Shown here: positions 31,158-42,613 of the stretch, piece after piece
Layout of the letters: each line of letters begins with the position of its first letter
How positions within the stretch are numbered: position 1 is the first letter of the stretch
Origin: Laccaria trichodermophora
Taxonomy: Eukaryota > Basidiomycota > Agaricomycetes > Agaricales > Hydnangiaceae
NCBI GenBank assembly: GCA_018417955.1
Contig: JACTVC010000041.1
Location: 62,001-126,000 of the forward strand
Direction: 5' to 3'
DNA: 64,000 nucleotides
Program-made: the position numbers and the translations under genes
Notes under the pieces: model-generated
Told to the model about the DNA's origin: nothing
Databases searched by the model: none
Seen by the model: the letters and a program-made list of their open reading frames with translations, nothing else

Positions 31158-33599
31158 TCACGAAGTACGCTTCTTTGCTGTTCCGATGGTAGTGTTATTG
31201 ACCTGGAGACAGTTAATGGGGACGAAGACGGCAGGAAGAGCCAACATACTTTGGTAGCAAACCTCAGCGAGGTCAAGGATTCATTCATATGAGCGGCCAG
31301 AGGCGAAAGATTCAACACCATCTAGAGCAAAAGTTAGATTATGTTGAAGGTCATAGACGACATGACTCACCAAGGTCTTAGAGTTGCCGCTCAGGGAGTT
31401 TTGAAGCAAGTAAGTGAGCTGTGAACACTGGTCAACGATGAAGCACCAAAGACACAACCACCTCAAGCAGACCTTCGAGTTCCGATAAGGTATATGTTTG
31501 CCATTCGCCCCCTCTCCCTTCTCTCCAAGCGCAGCAATCACGTCGCCCAAAGCACTCAAGCTCTTGTTGATACTCTGCGTCTCCTTCACCCTCTCCTTCT
31601 CCACAGGAGCCCCGCTCGCAAAGCTGACATTGAGCCTCTCCGACCCAGCCAGATCGACAAGGTTCAAACTCCCTTCACATTTCTCGCCAGTGCCCCCTGT
31701 CCCGCCCATCCCGACGTTCACACCACTAATCCGCAGTGTGAAGACAGAGTGGGAGCGGGAGGAACGTTCGTTCATGAGCGTGGCAGCTACGCTCCGTCGG
31801 GATTGGGCAAGGGAGAGTAGGGAACGGACTTGTGAGGCGGAATGTAGTGGGATGACGTTGACGTCAGTTACACGGGTGCTACCAGTCTTGGGGTCGTGTT
31901 TGATTTCGTGTTTCTTCTTGTCGAACTCGGAGGTGCCGAGGAGGTCGTTGATGGTTTCGTTGTACTATCGATCCCGAGGTTAGACCTTGAAGATCGGTAA
32001 TAGGAAACAACATACGATTTCGAGGAATTGTCCTTCCATTTTGTACTCCCAGCCTTTACTCTTCATCTCTTCTGCGACGCGGAAGACTTGTTCCACTGCT
32101 CGAGGAATCATGCCAGCTGATGCCTCCGACTGTGTAAAAGTTACGCTTCAGGTGAGAGTGGAAGCAGAGACGAGACGACGTACTGGACCTCCCTCCATGG
32201 TGAACGATTTGCCAGAGCCAGTTTGCCCATATGCAAAGATGCAGACGTTGTAGCCGTCCGTGCAGCTCTGCGCCAACATGGAGACTTCTTCGAATACTTC
32301 AGCCTGCGTTGACTCTGGTTCGAATACCTGAATGGAATGAGCGAGGCTATAATATGTGAAGAGAAACATTTTTACCCGATCAAAGCCAAAGTTATACACC
32401 TCGTTTCTCTGCTGGCCAGTAGCGCTTTCACTGGAAGAGGAGAGCACAATCTCCTTGTGATCCCTGCGGTCAGGGAACACCATGTTGGCTTGAAGGTCCT
32501 CTGCAGCGACCCCACCAGACGACGAAGAGGGAGAACCACAAGGGAAATCTGAAGGCAGCACAGGGCGAACGCGACAGAAGACGCGAATGTTGCCCTTGAG
32601 CTCCTGAACCATGTTATGGAGTTTCCTTCGCACAGTCTCGCTCTCCATAGCCTCCTTTTTCAGGTCATCGACCTCCTTCTGTGCAGACTCAAGTTTGAGC
32701 GTCAGCTCCGAGACCGTCCTGGCGCAAACATCAATCTGTGATTGCAGCGCCGTTGCCTGGGCCTGCATCGCCTGGTTCTGCGTCGTCAACGTCAGCTGCG
32801 ACGTAGACTGATGAGAGATGGTCGATTTGAGGGTCGACACCGTCTCCCTCTCCCTCTCCAAATCGCTCCGACACATCCTCAAGTCCTCCGAGACTTCTCT
32901 GATCTCCCTGTCCCGTTTCTTCACATCCATCTCCAGGTCCATGACCTCCCGCGCATGCTTCTTCTTGAGGTTCTCAATCTCATCCGACGCGTGCACGAGC
33001 TCCCGTCGTTGGTTGATTTCCTGTGACTTGGCAGCGGCGAGCTCCCGAGACAGGGCTTGATGGTTGGATTGCAGTTCCGCGACTTTATCGCGCTCTGCTT
33101 CCATATCGGCTGCTAGCCGGGCAGCATCGGCCGCTCGTGCCTTTTCAATTGATGTTAGTTGGGATTGGAGCTCATTGAACCGTTTGTCGTCGGATGATCG
33201 CCCTCCTGCAAGAGGTCCCGAGACAGTCCTCCCCGTGGTGCCCCTTGCTGATGTGGGCTTTGCTGCCACTCTGCCTGCCGCTCCAACAGGCGGTGCACTC
33301 GTACCCCTGGTAGTTGTTGATCTTGTAAGTGCTGGGGCGCGTGGTTTCGTCAGTGGCTTTGGAAGATTTGGTGAGGGTGCTTTTCCGGTACTTGCTGCGA
33401 GGTTCATTGCGGTGCGAGATGGCTGGAGGGTTCTGTTAGGGCGACTAGCCCCAATAGCTGGCAGTTTTCGAGGCTGGTCATCGCCTTCTTGTTCCTCGTC
33501 GATGGTGGCTTTGCGTTTGAGTGTCACTCTTGTTGCCAGCGATGGTCCGGATTCGGTCCTGTCTGGCGATGAGCTTCTGAGACGAGGCAATCTCGACAT
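31158..33599 (-). CDS. kinesin-14 (Kar3/Ncd-type), C-terminal motor
   Basis: A minus-strand gene from ATG at 33599 to TGA at 31158-31160, with introns only in the motor half. The N-terminal 150 residues are basic and Ser/Thr/Ala-rich. A coiled coil of about 190 residues follows (heptads around 33150-32620), then the neck [15 protein letters not shown]. Motor motifs are P-loop [11 protein letters not shown], switch [10 protein letters not shown] and switch [10 protein letters not shown], and the protein ends IGTAKKR plus two residues. A C-terminal motor preceded by a coiled coil is diagnostic of minus-end-directed kinesin-14, which works on spindle microtubules and in karyogamy. The P-loop ends in Ser instead of the commoner Thr, a conservative change. 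An in-frame Ala/Gly-rich insertion after the neck looks natural. Confidence 0.92.
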
Positions 33600-33992
33600 T
33601 TTGTGTTCTTGTCCTCTACGGTGGTGGACGGCGGCAAGAAGGGCGGCGACAGCGACGACGACGATGAGCAAACGATGAAGACAATGTTTGAAATTCAACA
33701 AGACGCGTGAATCATGTGACGGCGATTCGGACTTCAGAATTTACTTGCTCGATTTATTCTCTAGAACACCAACTCGCCTCCGTTCTAAGATCACAGACGC
33801 CTACAAATAGCCACTAAAATTGACTGTTCAGAGCATATGGTTCTCCTCCTGTCTTCCCGATACAAGTAAGCATTATAAATATTCGTCTACACTAAAAATC
33901 GTGCGGCAAAAGCATTTGAAGCTACTAATTTCCTGATGATTCAACAGAGAACCACTGAACTGGGATCATAAAACCGTCACCCTTTGGTCGCT

Positions 33993-34477
33993 TTAACAAA
34001 CGGTGCCCCTAGGAAGGCAGCTGTACTTGTTTAAGGCCGAATTGTACGGCGAATAATTACGATCAAAGACTTACTATTGCACATCAGGCGAAACTCCGCA
34101 ACAGTGCTGTCCTCGAGGGCCTTGAAGTTCAAGTTATTGTTAATCTAAATCTTTCAATCATGGCAAGGCAACGAAAACTTACAATCCTAAGAAAATACGA
34201 TTCGGTCAGTCTTACTTAGGATTGCCGAATGAATAAAACTCACGCTATCAGATGTACCTGTAATGCCATCGAAAATATCAAAAAACATGACAGGGAATAA
34301 CTAAAAAATGGACATACACCCTGAGCTGGGAACCTCCGGGATGGTAGGATTTGGATAATCCTCTGAGCTAGGACTCGGATATTCCCCCGATCCAGGATTT
34401 TGAGCGACGATACACTCAGCGGCGATGCTCTGAGCGACGAAGAGAAGGACAACCGCGACGAATGGTTTGAACTGCAT
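33993..34477 (-). CDS. small cysteine-rich secreted protein (copy 6)
   Basis: Five minus-strand exons: 34318-34477, 34244-34257 (14 nt), 34183-34186 (4 nt), 34075-34120 (46 nt) and 33993-34020 (28 nt), giving 83 residues. Exon 1 encodes a signal peptide (VAVVLLFVAQSIAA) and then a Pro/Ser/Glu-rich spacer absent from copies 1-4. The cysteine core is C-x5-C-x5-CC-x8-C-x6-C with QHCCG and a final Cys before the stop; one extra Cys lies in the spacer. Exons 2-5 match the lengths of copy 7 (56897-57327) exactly, so these two form a subfamily. The 91-bp tandem array begins 120 bp upstream. Confidence 0.75.
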
Positions 34478-34597
34478 ATTGTCTGAAGTTCTTAGATACA
34501 GAGTGCTAACGATCGTGTACACAGTTACCTTGCTTGTCAAGGTCTATTTCCACGGTCATAATTATGTGTAGTAGATCGCTCTGGACTGTGGCTTCCT

Positions 34598-35234
34598 TGC
34601 CAAACCCAACCATACAATCTCGCCGTGCTGCCCCAAGGTCATATATCCATTATATTGGTGCCGAAACGTAGGGACCGCTCTAGACTTCTGCCAAATCCAA
34701 CCATACAAACTCGCCGTGCTGCCCCAAGGTCATATATCCATTATATTGGTGCCGAAACGTAGGGACCGCTCTAGACTTCTGCCAAATCCAACCATACAAT
34801 CTCGCCGTGCTGCCCCAAGGTCATATATCCATTATATTGGTGCCGAAACGTAGGGACCGCTCTAGACTTCTGCCAAATCCAACCATACAAACTCGCCGTG
34901 CTGCCCCAAGGTCATATATCCATTATATTGGTGCCGAAACGTAGGGACCGCTCTAGACTTCTGCCAAATCCAACCATACAATCTCGCCGTGCTGCCCCAA
35001 GGTCATATATCCATTATATTGGTGCCGAAACGTAGGGACCGCTCTAGACTACTGCCAAATCCAACCATACAATCTCGCCGTGCTGCCCCAAGGTCATATA
35101 TCCATTATATTGGTGCCGAAACGTAGGGACCGCTCTAGACTTCTGCCAAATCCAACCATACAAACTCGCAGTGCTGCCCCAATGTCATATATCCATTATA
35201 TTGGTGCCGAAACGTAGGGACCGCTCTAGACTGT
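34598..35234. repeat. 7 x 91-bp tandem array
   Basis: Seven near-identical units of exactly 91 bp start at 34598, 34689, 34780, 34871, 34962, 35053 and 35144, each beginning TGCCAAA and ending near CTCTAGACT. One position (CAAT versus CAAA before CTCG) reads T, A, T, A, T, T, A along the array, suggesting growth partly by 182-bp dimers. The first and last units carry the most private changes. The unit contains ATATATCCATTATATTGG. No coding capacity. 35235-35742 shows no gene. Confidence 0.97.
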
Positions 35235-35742
35235 TGATTTGGTATGTGTCCGCAAAGGGTTATCGTAGAAGTTTATTTGACTCAGCCTGAATATTTTTCT
35301 TATTATACATGCCCTCTTAGAGTTGTTTACAATTTAAAAATTACGGCTGTCTTGATCATATTGGTTTTATTTTTGTGATCATTTATTGCTAGAAACTGAA
35401 CCACTTGCGTGTTTCGGCCAATTCGAGTAGATATTTTGATGAATGCGACAGAATATTTGGAATGGTACCTTTACATAGTCACTGCCATAGCACGTCAAAA
35501 CAACAAATACATGTAAAGTTTCCATCTCCGGCTAAGCAGCGAGCACTTTACTTGTGTATTCCTGCAGCCACGTGAACAATATTAGTGGCGACTATTTTTG
35601 GCCACATCTCGTGGTTCTGTCAATAATGTGGATGTAAATATTATTCATTATAACACACCACCGGATCTTGATAAGTTAACAGTAATATCATATTGCAAAA
35701 CCTTCAACCATTCTCCAGCCGTTCTCATCTCATTTTCTCTCT

Positions 35743-38700
35743 ATGCATTCTGATACATCTCAGTTGTCTTTGTGGGATGCAGCTACTGCAACTTCATGTC
35801 TTACCCCATATACTCGTCCAGAAATTATCGCGGCATGGCCACTGCCAACATTGCCCTATTGTGATCGCTCAACAAGATCTTCTCTTATCAATGCTGTCAT
35901 CGCTTTATCTGCAGCAAATCAAGCTTACCTTCTAGTCAACCTGAAAAAAGGTCGTCCGGGACTATCTGTCCCCACCAGTATTGATGAAGCAGCACCTACA
36001 TCGTGGACTGTTAGTTCGGTAACAAAGGAGCTACAGAACTATAGTATTCCTCAAATCCTTCTTGCATGTGGCGACCTTCTGCATGTGAGCGCTCGTTCCA
36101 GATCCCAAATAATGGAGGCAATTGCGGCTTTGTCAATTGAAGAACAGGTACACGTGCGGAAGTCCTTATCCAGTGTTTTACCCTGTAAAAGACGTTCAAA
36201 TGTTCCTTTGGCTGGACCGTCAAAACGTATAAGGACAAACACTGAACAAGCAAATCAAAGAGAGGTCAGTTTGCAAGACCAAGAAATGCAAACTATGTCA
36301 TTGGTTACCGACATTGCACAAGAAAACATAGGCGCGGATTGGGCTCCAGTTTTTGATAACAGATTTCTCCATCTTCCCTCCGAGCAGCAAATGAACGAAG
36401 GCATGTCCAATTTCTTGTTGCGCACTGGTAACGATGCGTTAGCCACAGCTGTTTGCGCTTCGTGCGCCAGGGAAGTTGGCACTGCTGAAGTTGTCACTTA
36501 CACCCCCAAAGAAATCCCCTTCCTTCATCATTTGCGCCCTTCTCGTTCCCATCCGGCTCACCATTTGACGGAAGGAATGCTCCTTGAACGTGCAGGTATT
36601 GATGCTGGAGGATTTGCTACAATATGCAATCAATGCAATCACAAGTTGTCAAGAAACTCGCTACCTCCTCTCTCCCTTGCAAATAACATGTGGATCGGAG
36701 AGATCCCATGGGTGTTGAAAGTTCTCACCCTTCCCGAGCGTCTCCTGATTGCAAAATATTACCCCGTGGCCTACATCGTCAAGCTCTATCCCAAAGACAA
36801 GCGTGCCCGTTATTGGAAGTCGGAAATGGCCAGTGGGCTGAAAGGAAACGTGTCCACCTACCGCCTTGACAGCGAAGAAATTCAAGATATTATTCAAGGA
36901 CCATGTATGCCTCCACCAGCTTCTATATTATCGTCAATTATCGGAGTGACCTTCGTAGGGCCCAAAAACGTGCCTTCGTCGTTGATGCCAGATATGTTGT
37001 ACGTCCGACGAAATCGCGTTAGACAGGCCTTGGAGTGGTTGAAGGCCAATAATCCCCTTTACCGTGACATGATTATATCAGAAGAGCGACTTTCCCAGTT
37101 ACCGGAGAGTGGCGTCCCACGAGAAATTATGTCAACTGTGAAGCATTCGTCAGATGTTGGTGCATTAGCTCGAGAACAGGATGGTTACGTACCAATTGAT
37201 GACGATGATCATCTTGAGGGAGATGTTGGTGCATTGGCTCGAGAACAGGATGGTTACGTACCAATTGATGACGAAGATCATCTTGAGGAAGAGTTTGATA
37301 TCCCTCAAGGTTCGTGTTTATCTTCTCCTTATTATTACGGATAGTACTCACGCCGGCTTAGATTACGCTATTGGCATTCCATCGGGCGTTGTTACAGCAG
37401 AAGACAACGACATAGAAATGGACTTAGCTGGTAAGCTTTCTGAACAGTCTTCTGAAAGAGTTGAATAAAGAAATATAAATATAAAAGAAGATATTCCGGC
37501 CGCTGTGATACCAATTCAAGCCACTGGCATGATCGACATTTCTGGGTCTGGCGTCACAGATAGCGATATTATGTCACATGCCTTTGCGAATGCAACTGAA
37601 GAAGATCAGACTCCTTCGTTTCTGATACGAAGATCTAGTGCCTTTATCAATGAATACGCACGTAAAGACGAAGTAACGGGTTTGAGGTCTGATGGCGGAC
37701 CAAGCAACCCTAACCATCTCCTGGGATCCTTCCCCGTCCTTTTCCCATACGGTGCTGGTGGATTTGAAGTTTGGCGTAAGGAAACCGTACCATATGAAGT
37801 TCACTCACGTTGGGCACTCCAATATCACGATAAACGCTTCCGCCACGATCTTCAATTCGTCTTCCAAGTGTTTGGTGTCATGCAGAAAAGAATGGTCTGC
37901 CGTTCCGCAGCGTTGCAAATGCAAAGATCTGCATATCGTAACAATGAAGTGGCCATACGGATGTTGAAGCCTGCCGATCTTCTGAAAGCGAGTGCTGAAG
38001 AAGCACGTCGTGTACCTTTCTCAAATCCTTCTGTACAAGCTCTTCGCTCGCAGATAACTGCTGTACGAGCAAACGTCCAAGGCACTGATGAATCTCGCAA
38101 AAGCATTAGAACCAAAATTTGGAGCGCAACAGTGATGCTGAATCCACCCAACCTTTGGATCACTATTAATCCGAGTGATACTCAAGACCCCATAGCGCAA
38201 GTTATGGCAGGCATCGAGATAGATTTGGACAAGTTTAATTCAATGGTTGGCCCTTCTTCAAAGGAGCGTAATTCAACGATTGCAAAGGATCCCTATGCGT
38301 CAGCACACTTTTTTCATCTGGTCATTCAAGTCGTTCTAGAGGAACTCTTTGGATTAACAGCCGCGAAAGGAGCGAAAAAAATACAAAGAAAACCTGGGAT
38401 AGTTGGAGAACTCAAAGCCTACATTGGCTCTGTCGAAGCGCAAGGTCGGGGAAGTCTTCACCTTCACATCATCATGTGGCTAGTTGGGGGCCCCACGGCT
38501 GAAGAAATGAAGGAGCTGTTAACAAGTCAATCTTTCAGAGACAGGGTTTGTGCCTTTATACGCACCTGCATTAGTGCGGACATCGACGAACTCGACGAAC
38601 TTGAAATAAAGGCTTTGCCAAAGGAAAAAGGTGTCGCTTTTTCACGTCCTTTAGATCCAGCAGAGGAACATTACACTGAGAAGTGCAAGGCAAGGGATAA

Positions 38701-41700
38701 AGTTGTCGCTAGAGCCGTTCAGTTTCATTCCTGCACCCAAGACACTTGCCTCAAGATGGTGAAGAATCGCCAAATCTGTAAAAGGCGAGCGCCCTTTCCT
38801 CTATCCAGCATGGAATGGATCGAGCCTTCTGGCGCTTGGGGGCCAAAGCGATATTGCGGAAAACTGAACAATTGGAACAAGTGGATACTACGCGCGTTGA
38901 GGGCCAACCACGATATCAAGTTGATAACAAATGCACCTGTGACCAAGAATATTACGTGGTACCTTTCAACGTACACTTCAAAAAAACAATCGCGCTCCAA
39001 AAATACTTCCGCAGTGCTAGCCAATCGTCTTGCTTTTCACAACCTGCAAGAAAAAAAAGATCACGACAGCATCAACAGAAATAAAAGACTGCTGACCCGT
39101 TGCGTTAATTCCATTAGCCGCGATCAAGAGTTCAGTGCACCTGAAGTAATCAGCTATATCATGGGATGGGGAGATCGTTATATCTCACACCACTTCGTTC
39201 CCATTTATTGGGATAGCGCCGCAGCTGCTCTGAAAAAGACATTTCCTGGTTTGAAAAGAAAAACGTTAAGCTTCATGTCTTCTGTGCGCTATATGTTTTG
39301 TTGACGTGTTTTGCATATAATAGTCATTGGTCGACATCATTTCCTGAGAGCGCAATGCAGTTAGATGCAGCCCAAGGCCCTGGGACAGAAGCGGGTGAAG
39401 AAGTTCTCGTACGTTGTCAATGTTTTTGTCATTATCAAAATGACTAATCCAACTTAGGATGATACTGTAAGAGTCGAAATAATCGATGGCAACTTTACAA
39501 TACGTGATCAGCTCAAAGACTACGTTTATCGTGGTGATGGCCTAGAATCTTACAACTTCCTTGACTTCTGTCTGGACACCTATGATGGCGAACCGCTCAA
39601 ATCAGTACAGGATAACGATAATGGTGTCCGTAGAGGAAGGACTACACACGACAGGTTTCCATACAAAGACGGATCGGGGAAAGGCTCGAGATGCAGGGTT
39701 CTGCGAGCTAAAGATCATGAAACAATGCCCGAATTTATCGGACGTTGGTTCCCAAGGAGCGACAGAATCGACGAAGGAGACTTTTATATGGCAAGTATGT
39801 TGCTCCTGTTGAAACCCTGGCGATCGATATCAGCCGATTTACTCGGAACACATATTACTTGGGCCAATAGCTTCTCACATTTTATGCTGGGTGCATCCCC
39901 ACGGATCAAAAACATCCTCACTAACATTCAATATTTTCATGAATGTTCGGATGGTGCGAAAAACCAAATAGATTATTCGACGCAAGGAGGCATTCTCATA
40001 CAGCGCGAGATGGAGGTACAACGACAAGAACAAGTCGTAGAAAATGAAGAAGAGAGAGAACTGACGGAGTGGGATGTCGAACACGCCAGGGCTTCCCGTG
40101 TATCATCTCATCTCGAGAACTTCGGTATGGATGCCCTAGCGATTGCCCGCGCCACTGGGATTTTTTCAAGTTTGCCTGTTGAAACTGTCTATCGTCAAGG
40201 CGCGCAAACGGCAACAATAGATGATCTGGCACAATTTCTTCAATGGGATCAGGAATTGACGAGCATTGTACGCACCGAAGACGAATGCGTGTTCCATCAA
40301 TCGGTAGCAAACCGTCTTCCATCTCGACCTAATCAAATTGTTCCAGAAGCAGTTCTAAGCGTGGACACTCCCAAGATTTCACCTTCGATACGTCCCGAAC
40401 TCGCAATACTGAACACAGAACAAAGAAGAGTGCATAACATCGTTGAAGACAATCTTCTTTGTCATCTCGCAGGTCGTAAGCCTCCACAATTGCTAATGAT
40501 CGTCCAAGGCCAAGGCGGCACTGGTAAATCATTAGTGATTAAAACGATTTCCGACACATTTGCAGAGCATAATGCCAGTGAGGCATTAGCTAAAACGGCA
40601 ACGTCGGGTGTCGCTGCCAGCCTCATAGGAGGGCAGACGTTACACTATTGGGCTGGACTTGGCATCCGCGCTCCTAGTTCAAGCGATTGGCTATCAAATG
40701 CACCACCACTCACTGCCGCTAGACGCAAAAGAACCATACCTGGCGTTAAAACTTTGATCATTGACGAATGTTCGATGCTTACCAAAGTAGTCTTCGCTTG
40801 CTTGTCTGAAGTCGTGGAGTACATTCGAGGAGCAAATGGCGAAGGTGACGCGACAAAGCCCTTTGGAGGGTTGAACGTCATTATGTTTGGCGACTTTCAT
40901 CAATTCCCTCCGGTGTCAAATCCAACTGGTGCTTTGTACCATCCATCTGTAGACTCAGGTTCACAACCACTTCGTCAAGCTGCTGGAAAACTACTGTACG
41001 AGCAATTCCAAACAGTTGTAATTTTGAAAGAACAAAAAAGAGTCGCTGACGTTGTATGGAAAGGCGTGTTAGACCGCTTGAGGGAAGGGGAGTGTACTGA
41101 AGAAGACATACAGGAGGTGCGGAAACTCATAGTCAACGAAGCCAACAATGATAACGAAGAGTTTTCCTCTGGAAAATGGGATAACGCCGTACTGGTCACT
41201 TCTCGACACGCCGTTCGAGAAGAGTGGAACCAAGCTGCTATTGCTCGTCATTGTGCCCGAACCGGTAATCGTTTGTATATCTGTCCAGCGGAAGATACGG
41301 AAGGTATAGCTCGTACGCCGTTGCCAATCGAAAGACGTGTCCTGGTCGCAGGCATGCGGACAAAACCTTGTGGAAATCTAGCAGATGAAGTCAAAATCGC
41401 AGTGGGTATGCGAGTCATGGTCACCCTGAACCTGTCAACCGACAAAGACTTGGCAAACGGAACTAGAGGAACAATTGAGGAAATCATATTGGACCCTCGA
41501 GAAAACTGCACTCAGCCAGACGAGGACGGCGCAATCCGTTTATCGTACCCTCCAGCCTTGGTTTTGTTCAAACCTGATGTGGAAGTCACCTATCAATTCG
41601 ACGGTCTGAGAAAGGGCCTTTTACCTATATGTCCATCGGAAAGGGGGTTCACTATTACTGACGCTAAAGGCCGGACTTTCCGAGTCCACAGACGACAGCT

Positions 41701-41971
41701 AGCCACCACCCCCGCTTACGCGTTCACCGACTTCAAATCGCAAGGGCAAACAATTCTTGTGCTGTTCATCGACATCGCTGCGCCACCTGGAGGGACACTA
41801 TCGAATTTCAATGCATATGTTGCTTTATCACGCGGACGAGGCCGCTCTTCAATAAGACTTCTCCGAGATTTTGACGACGCACTGTTCACAACCCATCCTT
41901 CGGAACATCTCCGTTTGGAGGACATTCGCCTACGTCGATTAGACGCCGCTACTGCGTTGCTGTATCAATAA
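35743..41971 (+). CDS. Helitron RepHel (HUH replicase-PIF1-like helicase)
   Basis: Five exons: 35743-37309, 37362-37430, 37491-39264, 39324-39408 and 39458-41971, giving 2,002 residues with the frame kept throughout. Exon 1 encodes a DUF6570-like region with paired Cys (CASC, CNQC) and WIGEIPWVLKVLTLPERLL. Exon 3 holds the Helitron-like N-terminal domain: the HUH motif in GRGSLHLHIIMW and the two-tyrosine motif WYLSTYTSKK. Exon 5 is a superfamily 1 PIF1-type helicase with GQGGTGKS, IIDECSML, FGDFHQFPPV and a final AYVALSRGRG. The enzyme nicks and transfers single strands during rolling-circle transposition. All catalytic motifs look intact and no stop interrupts the exons, so the element may still be active. 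A 69-bp tandem repeat lies at the end of exon 1. Confidence 0.92.
37153..37290 (+). repeat. 69-bp in-frame tandem duplication in RepHel
   Basis: Two adjacent 69-bp copies begin at 37153 and 37222 and encode the acidic motif DVGALAREQDGYVPID twice. The near identity (a few substitutions) points to a recent duplication in the linker between the DUF6570-like and Rep domains. Confidence 0.95.
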
Positions 41972-42313
41972 ATCATCAAATTACGATTCACATATGTAGT
42001 AAAGATCTTAGTACTATACAATGTGCATAGTTCGTTTGGACCGTGAAAGACGCCCTGCAAAACGATGAACCGCCAATGAGCAACTGCGGGTCAGATGCCT
42101 TTGAACACTTACTTCTTCGTTTGTTTCATTTCCATCATATTGTAAGTAAACACTTGTTGTGAGGACATGCATCCGTCTATTAGAAGTTCGGCAATGTTGC
42201 ACAATTATGAATTTGACGTTATCTACTTATTTCTACAATGCTCATATGTTCGAAGCGTGTGTTGACGAAGTAAGAGGGAAAAGACCGCCATTGAAGAGAG
42301 AGTGGCCTTAAAT

Positions 42314-42375
42314 AGCGCTTGAAGTTTAGGGCCAGCAGGAATGGCTCGACAAGCTGGCCCTAAAGAGCGAGCGCT
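42314..42375. repeat. strong hairpin downstream of RepHel
   Basis: AGCGCT, five unpaired bases and TTTAGGGCCAGC face GCTGGCCCTAAA, five bases and AGCGCT across a loop of about 16 nt. The 12-bp inner and 6-bp outer stems are perfect. It lies 340 bp after the RepHel stop and 240 bp before the Spt5-like start, just before TATATATA. It could be a Helitron terminal structure or a promoter operator. The rest of 41972-42613 is empty. Confidence 0.75.
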
Positions 42376-42613
42376 ATATATACCAGCTGGCATTGACATG
42401 TTACCGTTTCTCCCTACTGAGTTCCTCGTTCTCACATATGTGTTTGGGCAGACTCTGTAAATTTGTAGTATGTAGTGTATGTAAACTTTTGGAAGGAAAT
42501 GATTTGACGCACCGAACCCCGTTGGTTCGTCAATGACAACGGTTGCCTCTCCTAAACAACGACGTGTTGTCAACAACCGAGCGCTTATAATACACAAGTT
42601 ATTCGCGTTGACA

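Larger units (their letters stand above)
35600..42380 (+). mobile_element. Helitron (autonomous, ends not resolved)
   Basis: The RepHel gene at 35743-41971 identifies a rolling-circle Helitron. I could not fix the termini: no unambiguous 5' TC or 3' hairpin plus CTRR at an A/T insertion site was found near the gene, so the limits given are nominal. A strong hairpin at 42314-42375 is a candidate for part of the 3' region. Linked genes up to about 50.7 kb (Spt5-like, OB-like and orphan genes, TBP fragment) may be cargo of the same or a nested element. Confidence 0.6.

Noticed and set aside
32337..33678. Long plus-strand frames at 32.3-33.7 kb
   Set aside because: They are antisense to the kinesin coiled-coil and N-terminal coding region and have compositionally biased, unrecognisable products.
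34598..35234. CRISPR-like array
   Set aside because: The 91-bp units are contiguous without spacers, and the organism is a fungus.
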